64,000 nucleotides of DNA. Origin: Poa pratensis. Lineage: Eukaryota; Streptophyta; Magnoliopsida; Poales; Poaceae. The DNA is taken from positions 7,173,734-7,237,733 of the forward strand of contig CAMZMU010000012.1 of assembly GCA_947311845.1 (NCBI GenBank), in the 5' to 3' direction. Numbering within the stretch: the stretch's first letter is position 1; each line of letters starts with the position of its first letter. The position numbers and the translations under genes were made by a program. Below are positions 21,730 to 31,479 of the stretch, one piece after another. The notes under the pieces were generated by a model, which was not told the origin of the DNA, ran no database searches, and worked only from the letters and a program-made list of their open reading frames with translations.

Positions 21730-23727
21730 TTATTGTGGACGAAGCTCATGAGGGAGCTTGAACTTTGGTGGTTCCCTCTTCCTTGGAAAGTGTTCCATGC
21801 ACTTCTTGTGTGGAAACTGAAACTTTACATTCCCTTCCTTTGAATCAATGATAGCACCTGTGGTACGAAGAAAAGGTCTTCCAAGAATAATAGGACTAGA
21901 GGTTTTATTCCCCATATCCATGATTAGAAAATCCACAGGCACAAAAGTCATATGTAACTCTACCATAACATCACTTACTTTTCCCAAAGCATGTTTAATA
22001 GAGTCATCAGCAAGTGCTAGTTCAATAGAGCATTTTTCAAGATTTTTCAATTCAAGCACTTCATATAGTTCTTTAGATAAAACAGAGACACTAGATCCTA
22101 GATCAAGTATGGCATGGTGTGTCTCTTTTCCAATAGTTACTAGTACCTTAGGTATCCACATATCCCCAAGCTTAGGTGGTATCATAGCCTCTTGGTTGTA
22201 CCTAGCAATCTTTTCTTTCAAGACATGATTAGCAATATAAGAACCAAAACCTGCTTGGTTAGTGTTGATGGAAGGATCACTTGCAAATTTTTGTAAGATA
22301 GATATTAATTCATGCAAGCTACAATTTTCTAAGTCAAGCAAAGGATCCTTGACTTCATTAAGCATTTTAACTTCCTCAACTTTCTTTTCCAACTCAATCA
22401 GCATAAGAGATTCATCATGTTCAGTTTCTTTAGCTTCTTCTTTTAAACTACCAAGTTGAGACATGAGTGGCAACAAATATTCAGGGTAGTTCAATAATTC
22501 ATCAAGAGTTTCCTCCAAAGTAAGAGGAACATTTTCAGCAATGTTAACAGAATTCATTCCAACCACAGGTGATGCTTGTGGTTTCCCTGCAGACATACTC
22601 AATAAAGTGGCTTGATTATCAGCTAGTTTAGACAAAGCTTTGTCTAGTCCTGCAGCTTGGAGTTGTAAGCCTTTAATATCAGAACTAATAGAAGCAACAG
22701 ACTTATTCAACTCTTGTATCATGGTATTATGACTAGCAACTTGTTCCATGAGAATTTTGTTAGCCTCAGAATTATCATTGCGTGATAACATAGGCTTCCA
22801 ATTATTATCATTAGCATTAGGATATGGAACAAAAGGACGATTGTTGGGAACATATGGGGGTTTATTATAAGAGTTATAATTGTTGTTACCATACCCATTA
22901 TTACCATAGTTCCTAATGAAGTTGACATCAATATTTTCAGAATTGTTTCCAACTAGTTCTTGCAAAGGAACATTTTCAACACTAGGTTTATTAAGCAAAG
23001 CAAGAATAGTATCCATTTTAGATGACAAATCATTAGTTTCTTCAATAGAGTTCACTTTCTTAGAAGGATTAGGTGCCCTATCAGTATGCCATTGACTATA
23101 GTTTTGTAAAATGCTTTCCAATATATTTTTAGCTTCTACTATAGTCTTACTCATAAAAGCACCTCCAGCAGCAGAATCAAGTATGTTTCTAGACATGTAG
23201 TTTAAACCATTGTAGAAAGAGTGTAATATGGTCCATTCATTAACTCCATGTGAGGGACAAGTTCTAAGCATAAGTTTTATCCTATCCCAAGCCATAGCAA
23301 CATGTTCATTTTCATTTTGCCTAAAAGAAAGGATGTTGTTTCTATTTTGCAAAATTTTAACAGGGGGATAATATTTCTTAATGAAAGCTTCTTTTAGATC
23401 ATCCCAAGAATTAATACTACCAGATGGCAAGGAATGCAACCACTCTTTAGCTTTTCCTCTAAGTGAAAAAGGAAATAACTTCAGTTTTAGGATATCACTT
23501 TCCACATTTTTAAACTTTTGCATGTCACATATTTCAACAAAGTCATGAAGATGCATAGAGGCATCCTCCATAGCACTACCACCAAATTGTTCCCTAGTTA
23601 TCAAGTTCAACAAACTAGGACTTACTTCATAACTCTCAGCATTTATCTTAGGTGTGGCAATAGCTCTCGTGATAAATTGATCATTAGGAGTGTTTGTGTA
23701 GTCACACAACTTAGTTCTTTCTCCCAT
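21730..23727 (-). CDS. Gypsy gag-protease polyprotein, 665 aa
   Basis: Intact frame with ATG at 23727 and TGA-type end at 21730. Residues about 55-180 form a Retrotrans_gag domain (LKLFPFSLRGKAKEWLHSLP, then WDDLKEAFIKKYYP). The middle is Asn/Tyr-rich (NNGYGNNNYNSYN, about 275-290) and no CCHC zinc knuckle is visible. Residues about 525-640 are a retropepsin with the active site DLGSSVSVLS and later ILGRPFLRTTGA. The protein ends shortly after the protease with no RT. Such gag-PR proteins can form particles and process themselves but need RT and integrase in trans. No breaks are seen. Confidence 0.92.
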   Translation of the reverse strand: MGERTKLCDYTNTPNDQFITRAIATPKINAESYEVSPSLLNLITREQFGGSAMEDASMHLHDFVEICDMQKFKNVESDILKLKLFPFSLRGKAKEWLHSLPSGSINSWDDLKEAFIKKYYPPVKILQNRNNILSFRQNENEHVAMAWDRIKLMLRTCPSHGVNEWTILHSFYNGLNYMSRNILDSAAGGAFMSKTIVEAKNILESILQNYSQWHTDRAPNPSKKVNSIEETNDLSSKMDTILALLNKPSVENVPLQELVGNNSENIDVNFIRNYGNNGYGNNNYNSYNKPPYVPNNRPFVPYPNANDNNWKPMLSRNDNSEANKILMEQVASHNTMIQELNKSVASISSDIKGLQLQAAGLDKALSKLADNQATLLSMSAGKPQASPVVGMNSVNIAENVPLTLEETLDELLNYPEYLLPLMSQLGSLKEEAKETEHDESLMLIELEKKVEEVKMLNEVKDPLLDLENCSLHELISILQKFASDPSINTNQAGFGSYIANHVLKEKIARYNQEAMIPPKLGDMWIPKVLVTIGKETHHAILDLGSSVSVLSKELYEVLELKNLEKCSIELALADDSIKHALGKVSDVMVELHMTFVPVDFLIMDMGNKTSSPIILGRPFLRTTGAIIDSKEGNVKFQFPHKKCMEHFPRKREPPKFKLPHELRPQ

Positions 23728-23964
23728 TTTAGCAAGTTTTTTTTGGTATTTTTAATTTTTTATGCAAAACTGAAATAAATATGATATGATATGCAATGAC
23801 ACTAACAAAACAAATAAATTGCTTTGTAAGTAAAGATGGATAAGATGGTGCTCACGTAGGTGCAACCTCCCCAAGCTTAGGTGTTAGCACAAGTTGGTGA
23901 CGTTGACTTTGTTGTGAGATGAATGCGATGATGCACACCCTTGGATAAATCTCTCAGCTACGAT

Positions 23965-23982
23965 TCCCCGGCAACGGCGCCA
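23965..23982 (-). other. Primer-binding site (tRNA-Asp type)
   Basis: TGGCGCCGTTGCCGGGGA on the minus strand, ten bases inside the 5' LTR. It is complementary to the 3' end of plant tRNA-Asp and is the standard PBS of Athila/Sabrina-like gypsy elements. Confidence 0.85.
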
Positions 23983-23992
23983 GAAAACGTCT

Positions 23993-25716
23993 TGATGTCC
24001 CGAAGAGCAAGTTTGATACCTGCAAAATAAACGGGATTAGGTTGAGACTCCAAGTGCAGAGTGTATAGTAAGTGGAAGACAGTTTTCCCCACGAGGGGTG
24101 ACTCGAGGGTTTAATATCGAACTCTCGGGGAATCTGAAGTGGTAGATTTATCTTCTTATCCTTCTTTTGGTTACCTACAAAACAAGGTTAGATGTTTTGG
24201 TCCTCAACCTCACCTGTGGTTGTCAAGCACAAGGTGTAAGAATGATATCAGGATAGTTATGCAATGCAAACAAGAAATAAATATGCAATGATGGTGGATG
24301 CAATGATAAATGATATTTTTGGGTTTTTGAATGATGTATGCAAGATGAAAAGTATTTTTGTATTTTCGGATTTAATGATGGCTGAAAATAGAAAAGTGGT
24401 ATATGGTGTTGGAAAGGTGTTTCTTATGATTAAAAATGGACTGGGGTTCATGGTTTCACAAATGCACTCTCTCTTTATAAAGTGGTAGACAATGGAACAC
24501 ACAAGTTAACATATGAGATTGCAACACAGGGTTTGATAACAAGTTACTTAGATATATGGGCATCACGTCCTAACATAGAGATCTTTTGGTTATTAACCTC
24601 TCTTATACTCCACCAAGATGCGAACTAAATCATAACACCTCAGTAATTAAGATAACTCAGAGTATAGCATTAAGTATCATGACATGAAGTGAAAATAAGA
24701 ACATGCTAGATCTAGTCATGGAGTAGTGGCAATGGTCACGCCCACATCCCCGGTAGCATGGTATTTTAGTTTATCCCTAGTGAGGTAACAAAGTAAGGTA
24801 AAGATACCAAAGTGGATCGCAGAACTTTCTCTCACGTTCACTGCACTAGCCACCCCCCGTTACTCCAACTAATGCACACGTTCCCCCACACACGCTCTCA
24901 TAAACATGCTTGATCAAAACAAGTAGACAAGAACGGGGTACATAATATGCATCTATACTCATAACTGAAACAAACATTGCAATCTCAAACATATATTAAC
25001 TCATAAAGATCCACCACAAAGGTATTACAACGGTGACCGTAATCATGTTCAGCAGCTCATACGGTGCTAATTAGTGAAGCTCAAGAGAGGAGAGATACAT
25101 AAGTTACTTCCACAAACCCATAGTCCAGAGGTGGACTACTCCCTCTTCATCATGGAGACGGTGGAGAAGTCGATGGAGAAGATGGAGACCACGCCGGCAG
25201 CGCCCCGCCGGAGTTTTCCCCCTCCAATCTGCAGCTCCTGATCTCCGTTTCGGTGTTTCTGTGTTTGTGCGGCGCTCCTTCCAGAGAACGTCGGGGGACC
25301 TTTTTTATAGGCGTTTTTAGGTCAAGACGATGTCGGTGGAGCGAAGATCGACGGCAACGGAGCCACGAGGGCCAAACGGGTGGGCCCCACGCGGCCACAG
25401 TACCTGGCCGCGTGGGCCACCCCCGTTTGGCCTCGGGCCTCCGCTTGTTCGCTTCCTTCGCCCACAGGTCTTCTTCCTTCCAAATATTGACGCCCGTAAA
25501 TTTCCAGGTGATTTCGTTGACGTTTGGGTCCCTGAAACATTAAAATAAGAAAACGGGGTTTTCTGCCTGTGCAGGGTTAATTCCATAAAAATAGGAAATA
25601 AATGAATATTCCCAAAAATCATTATAAAACATTGATATAACCCTTATATGATGCAAATATGATTGGAATATAAGCAATTAAAGTGCAAAGTTCATGTATG
25701 CATTTTACATGCATCA
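23993..25716 (-). repeat. 5' LTR of the gag-protease gypsy element
   Basis: On the minus strand it starts TGATGCATGTAAAATGC and ends GGACATCA. It carries a GC-rich hairpin (25386-25416) shared with related LTRs. The target duplication GCACC follows at 25717. Confidence 0.93.
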
Positions 25717-25949
25717 GCACCCCACCCCGTCCTTCAGTTTCCCCAGCCCGATGATTCACAACACCGCCGCCATCTCCGCAACCCCTAACGCGGAAGGTCG
25801 AGTAGAGTAAAGATGGCAAACAAGAATTAGTTTAGAACAACGAGTCATGTGCTGCTTTACAATCACTATTTTTTGCCAACCCCGAAAAACAATGATTAAG
25901 CACTTCGCTGACACTTCGAGCTGAAAAAAGATATCACTGGACTTTTTGG

Positions 25950-26860
25950 ATTCTCATCCATTCAGAAATGCACTGATGCTATACATTGTCTTGTGTATGG
26001 AGTTGCGCAAATTATTTGGATGACTACCTCCGTATGTCTGACTCAACGACCACTGAAGCCACCTACAAATTTTGCAAGGTGGTCAATGCAGTGTTTGGAT
26101 CGAACTATCTGAGACAACCAAATGCAGAAGACACAACTCGGCTCATGGCACGAGGTGAAGCGAGAGGATTTCCTAAGATGCTTGGGAGCATCGATTGCAT
26201 GCATTGCAAATGGAAGAACTTTTTATTCGCTTGGCAGGGGATGTACAAAGGAGAAGACGTTGGAGCGTGCAGTGTTGTACTTGAAGCGGTGACAGATATG
26301 ACCTGCGGATTTGGCACACATTTTTCGGCATGGCCGGTTCTCACAATGACATCAACATGCTGCAACGCTCTCCGGTATTTGGGAGACTTGCTAATGGCCA
26401 AGCTCCACAGTGCAAGTATGTGATCAACGGTCATTAGTACGACACATAGGATACTACCTATATTGCATATCATGTTGGTGAGGCAAACTCTCACTTCGCA
26501 AGCAAGCAAGCAAGCAAGAGAGTGTCCGAAAAGATTTGGACCAAGCATTTGGTGTCCTCCAAGCCCGGTTTGCGATTGTCAGGTACCCTTCTCTATCTTG
26601 GTCCCTAGAGTAGATGTGGGAGATCATAAATGTTTGTGCTATCATGCACAACATGATCATCGAGATTGAGCGTGATGTCAACCTGATTTTCAAAGAGCCG
26701 TATGCGTACCAGGGCCCCTTGCCGAGCCACACCCGGGCTGCCAGCCAAATTTTCAGAATTCCTCCCCATGCATCTTCAGATTTGTAATGAAACAACTCAT
26801 GATCAAGTGCAGAGTGATCTAGTCGCACACTTGTGGGCACGCCGAGCACACGAGGTTCTT
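25950..26860 (+). pseudogene. PIF/Harbinger transposase (DDE_Tnp_4) pseudogene
   Basis: The reading frame 25986-26423 includes [48 protein letters not shown], the Harbinger core with the first catalytic Asp (GSID). After about 26320 the frame shifts: the expected [12 protein letters not shown] and CKYVINGH segments appear in another frame, then AFGVLQARFAIVRYP, MHNMIIE (third acidic residue) and a C-terminal tail. Stops and at least two frameshifts make it dead. Its right terminus is probably at 31476, after a nested LTR element; the left terminus is lost or lies before the gypsy element. Confidence 0.85.
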
Positions 26861-28145
26861 ATTCTCTGAAACTTATCGAAGTTTAATTTGAATTGGAATT
26901 GTTGTAATAACTATATTTTTTCCTATGTTTAAATTATTATTGGACCATGCAACATTTTTTTGTATATTTAGACATACTAAGAAAAATCGATAGGACTGGC
27001 CGTTTGGGGGGTGCTGTGATACGTCTCAAACGTATCTATAATTTTTTATGTTCCATGATGATATTATACCAATTGTTACATGTTTTGCATCCACTTTATG
27101 TCACTTTTATACATTTTTTGGGACTAACCTATTAACAAGATGCCACAGTGCCAGTTCCTGTTTTCTGCTGTTTTTGTATTCCAGAAAAGCTAGTCAGGAA
27201 ATATTCTCAGAATTAGACGAAAATTTACGGAGGCACCTATTTTATCGGAAGACACATGGAGTCCAAAGGAGGACAGAGAGGAGCCAGGAGGGCCCCACAC
27301 GCACCCTGGGCGCGGGCCCCCTGCCTGCCGCGCCCTAGGGGCGTGTGGGCCCCTAGTGGGTTATTCTTTATTCGACTTGTCAAACAGACTTTACCACCAG
27401 ACTAGCGGCATATACATCCGCTTATCTATTAATTTTGCAAAAAGAGCTGGCAACGGGGTGCCCAGTCCCAATTAATTACAACTTTAACCGCTTAATTCTC
27501 TTCACATTTTGTCAACTGATTACTCAGTGGAACATCTGCATGTGTAAACAAAAGAGAAAGAGGGATGATCTGCCTTGCTGGTAGAAATAACGTCCTTCAT
27601 GGGAGCCGCTCTTAAAAGTCTGTTTGATAGGGAGAATACTGTTTTCATCCGCTACCATTCGTTGATAATTAACAAACACCTCTCAAAACTTAATTTTTAT
27701 TCTCTATATGATTTCAAAAACTAAAAAGCTCTAGCACATGATTTAATCCCTGCTTCCCTATGCGAAGGGCCTTTCTTTTACTTTTATGTTGAGTCAGTTT
27801 TCCTATTATTTCTATCTTCCACAAGCAAACACTAGTGTCAACTTTGTTACAACATTTGTTATATGCTACATATTGGATTTATTATATTGCTTTGTGTTGA
27901 CAATATCCATGAGATAAATATGTTGAAAGTTGAAGCAAGTGCTGAAGCTTAAATCTTCCTTTGTGTTGATTAAATACCTTTTGTTAGAATCTATTGCTTT
28001 ATGAGTTAACTCTTATGTGAACCTGTGGATGCATTGTCTCCAAAGTGTTATTCATGAAAAGTTTAGCTTGTGTGATTTAATTGTTTACTCATTATCTATT
28101 TGGTAGCAAACTATAGACCATTGACTTGGATCACTTCATTCATTT

Positions 28146-29662
28146 TGATACGTGCATTTTATATCATCATTTATATAACTTTTAGTATCATACTAGAATG
28201 TTATTTGCATGATTATATGATTGTTTCTACATGTTTTAGATGATTTTGGGGACTTTCATACAAAGTCCCTATTTTTGATATTTAATTCCTGGGAGGCAGA
28301 AAACCTCCTTTTTCTTGTCTTTAATGTTTCAGAAGCTACAGGACCTCAAATAATAAAAGGAAAAATACTGCGTCAGTTTTTCGTCAGGAGAAAGGCAGAG
28401 GGAAGAAGACCGAAGAGAGGAGAGCCACGAGGGCCAAATGGGGGTGGCCCACGCGGCCCATGTACCTGGCCGCGTGGGACCAGCCCAAACTGGCCTCGGG
28501 CACCTCCTCGCTTGGGGCTTTTTATCGACGCCTTCGTCTCGCCCGAAAAGTAACGCCCTAATTTTTCCAAGTCCATCCGAGGTCGCGGCGGCGGCGAAAC
28601 TCCTGATCCCTTCCGAGGGGGATCACATCCTGCTGCTCCGGAACTCCGGAGAAGGGGGAAATCATCGTCATCGTCATCACCTCTCCTCCTTTGCGTGGGA
28701 GGAGGCCTCTACATCATCACCCCCATCAAGACCAGCACCATCACCATCATCATCACCGTGATCCACTCCGTTCCCCTCGCAGTTTGAGAGTTGCTATACC
28801 CTAGATACTTGTCTTGTGCTACTATTCATGTTTGTGATTGAGTACTTGTCATTATTTGGTGGTGAAGTTATAATTTCAGATTGTGTTGTACCACTTATGC
28901 CACTGATTATGATCATGTTCGCACGTTGTGAGTAGTTCCCGTATGTTCCTGAGGGCATAGGATGAATTGGCATTGATTTATATATGACATGTGTTGGTAT
29001 TTTGTCAAGAGTTTATTTTTATGTGATTCTATGATGGTGTTGTGCGAACGTCGACTGCACAACACTTCACCTTTATGGGCTCATAGGAGAACACCGTAGT
29101 GTAATGAATTGATGGAGACTTGGGAGGACACGTAAACCTGAGACCGAGTCATGAAGTTATATTATGAGGGTATTAGTATCGGGGACCTTAGAGTATAATG
29201 CTATGGTGGGACCTTATGTCTTAATAATTCTTGTGCAGTCATTTGCTTGGCCACATGATCCATCATAAGGGGTTGTAGTTTATTTATTTAGCTATACCTA
29301 ATTATGGCTCCGTCCAAAGAAGATTAAAACTTGACAAGATATTCAACGTGTTGTTTAATAAATCTTTATGCCTAGCATCATCCATGCCGCCCTCGGGAAC
29401 GTTTGCCACATATAACTTACACATCACTTGAGCTTGTCCTTTTGCTACATAAGAGGATTGGGCTTTCTCTCTTTGAGAGCTTTCACTTGCTACTATCTGT
29501 TATCTGCTTGCAATTATACAACTGAAAATACCAAAAACACCTGCATCTTTTATTGTTTTATTTATCAATCTTACTAACCAATACCTTCAGCTCCTCGTGG
29601 GTTCGACAACCTTTTCTAATTGAAAGGTACTACAATTGATCTTCTGCACTTGGGAGCCATCA
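28146..29662 (+). mobile_element. Solo LTR, gypsy, with CATTT target duplication
   Basis: Starts TGATACGTGCATTTTATATC, ends GGGAGCCATCA, with perfect 5-bp duplications CATTT (28141-28145, 29663-29667). The central part (about 28240-28490) is related to the LTR of the 17631-25716 element in opposite orientation, including the hairpin. It formed by LTR-LTR recombination after insertion into the 27017-31365 element. Confidence 0.88.
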
Positions 29663-29783
29663 CATTTACATGTGCCTTACAATATTATATGATCAAGATT
29701 ATGATGGTAGCATGTCACCTCAAAAATTATATTGTTTTATCATTACCTACTCGAGGACGAGCAGGAACTAAGCTTGGAGATGC

Positions 29784-31365
29784 TGATACGTCTCAAACGT
29801 ATCTATAATTTTTGATGTTCCATGATGATATTATACCAATTGTTACATGTTTTGCATCCACTTTATGTCACTTGTATACATTTTTTGAGACTAACCTATT
29901 AACAAGATGCCACAGTGACAGGTCATGTTTTCTGCTGTTTTTGTATTCCAGAAAAGCTAGTCAGGAAATATTCTCAGAATTGGACGAAAATTTACGGAGT
30001 CACCTATTTTATCAGAAGACACATGGAGTCCAAAGGAGAGACGAAGAGGAGCCAGGAGGGCCCCACACGCACCCTGGGCGCGGGCCCTGCCTGCCTGCCG
30101 CGCCCTAGGGGCGTGTGGGCCCCTCGGGGCTCTCCAGCCGCCGCCCTTTCGCCTACTTATTCCCCCCGATGCGAAAACCCTAAACACCCGAGTCATATTC
30201 CACGAAAAGTTCCAGAGGCGCCGCCGTCGTCAACCCTAGCTCGGGAGGGTCCAGAACCTCTTCCCGGCACTCTGCCAGAGAGGGGAATCATCACCGAAGG
30301 GCTCTACATCACCATGCCTGCCTCCGGAGTGATGCGTGAGTAGTTCATCCTTGGACTACGGGTCCATGGCAGTAGCTAGATGGTTGTCTCTCCACTTTGT
30401 GCCATCATGTTTAGATCTTGGGAGCTGCCTAACATGATCAAGATCATCTTATTGTAATGCTACATGTTGTGTTTGCTGGGATCCGATGAATATTGAATAC
30501 TATGATCAAGTTGATTATTAATTTATGATACATGTTATTTATGATCTTGCATGCTTTCCGTTACTAGTAGATGCTTTGGCCAAGTAGATGCTTGTAACTC
30601 CAAGAGGGAGTATTTATGCTAGATAGCGGGTTCAGTCTCCAGTAATCTGGGCGAGTGACAGCAACGCCTAAGGTTGTGGATGTGCTGTTGCTACTAGGGG
30701 TAACCTAACAATGCTATGTCCACGGTCATATGTATTTGTTTACTTTACGCACATTGCTTAATGCGATTATCCGTTGCTTGCAACTTAATACCGACGGGGA
30801 ACACGGATGTCAACCTGAAGGTGGATTATTAGTCATAGATGCGGGTGGATAACGGTTTATGTATTTTGTTGTAATGCCCAATTAAATATCATGGTAGTCA
30901 TCTTATCATATATGTATGCATTGTCATGCGCTCAATATTTTATCAGTTGCCCAGCTGTAATTTGTTTACCCAACATGTTGTTTATATTTATGGAGAGACA
31001 CCACTAGTGAACTGTGGACCCCGGTCCATTCTTTTACATTGATTAAACCACAAAACTACAAACAATTGTTCTCTTTTACTTTCGGCAATTAAATACTGCT
31101 TTCCACACCATACGTTTAATCCTTTGTTTTCAGCAAGCCGGTGAGATTGACAACCTCACTGTTTCGTTGGGGCAAAGTAGTTTGATTGTGTTGTGTGCAG
31201 ATTCCACGTTGGTGATCGAGTAACGGCGCCGCCAACAACCTTCTGAAGTGCTACTGCTCCTACTGGTTCGATAACCTTGGTTTCATACTGAGGGAAAACT
31301 TGCTGCTGGACTACATCATACCTTCCTCTTGGGGTCTCCCAACGAACGTGTGTTTCACGTCATCA
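29784..31365 (+). repeat. Full-length 3' LTR of the 27017-31365 element
   Basis: 1582 bp from TGATACGTCTC to CACGTCATCA. It contains a hairpin with arms at 30058-30070 and 30111-30123. Proline/glycine-rich open frames within are not genes. Confidence 0.85.
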
Positions 31366-31370
31366 TGCTG

Positions 31371-31476
31371 GTGCGGGCAGCACCCCGGAATGTGTCGGAC
31401 AAGTGTCCGACACCCTAAAGTGGAAACATTTTGAGATGTGCCGGACAGATCTCCGGGGGTGCCGGTGGACATGTTG
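31371..31476. mobile_element. Right end of the decayed Harbinger transposase element
   Basis: Resumes the sequence interrupted at 27016 (GGGGGTGCTG) and ends GGTGCCGGTGGACATGTTG followed by TAA. That is a Harbinger-type terminus with its 3-bp target site. Confidence 0.55.
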
Positions 31477-31479
31477 TAA

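Larger units (their letters stand above)
17631..25716 (-). mobile_element. Complete Ty3/gypsy element with gag-protease only (non-autonomous, Athila/Sabrina-like)
   Basis: Flanked by 5-bp target duplications GCACC (17626-17630 and 25717-25721). The two LTRs (17631-19356 and 23993-25716) each read TGATG...CATCA on the minus strand and differ by only a few substitutions and 1-bp indels, so the insertion is young. The PBS lies just inside the 5' LTR and the PPT next to the 3' LTR. The only protein is a 665-aa gag-protease. RT, RNase H and integrase are absent from the 2.4 kb downstream of it, so it must depend on another element's enzymes. Confidence 0.93.
27017..31365 (+). mobile_element. Internally deleted gypsy LTR retrotransposon with TGCTG target duplication
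   Basis: Flanked by TGCTG (27012-27016 and 31366-31370). Both LTRs begin TGATACGTCTCAAACG, a common Triticeae LTR start. The 3' LTR is full length (29784-31365). The 5' copy matches only to 27354 and then jumps into internal sequence, so the end of the 5' LTR, the PBS and all coding DNA are deleted. AAGCTTGGAGATGC just before 29784 is the polypurine tract. A solo LTR (28146-29662) sits inside. Confidence 0.88.

Noticed and set aside
17899..25548. Pairs of identical small frames near 18000/24300 and 18900/25250
   Set aside because: They are the same LTR sequence in two copies of one retrotransposon, so duplication is explained.
27361..27641. Short inverted repeat CAAACAGACTTT / AAAGTCTGTTTG suggesting a MITE
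   Set aside because: Pairing is short, no target duplication is visible, and the interior reads as retrotransposon internal DNA.
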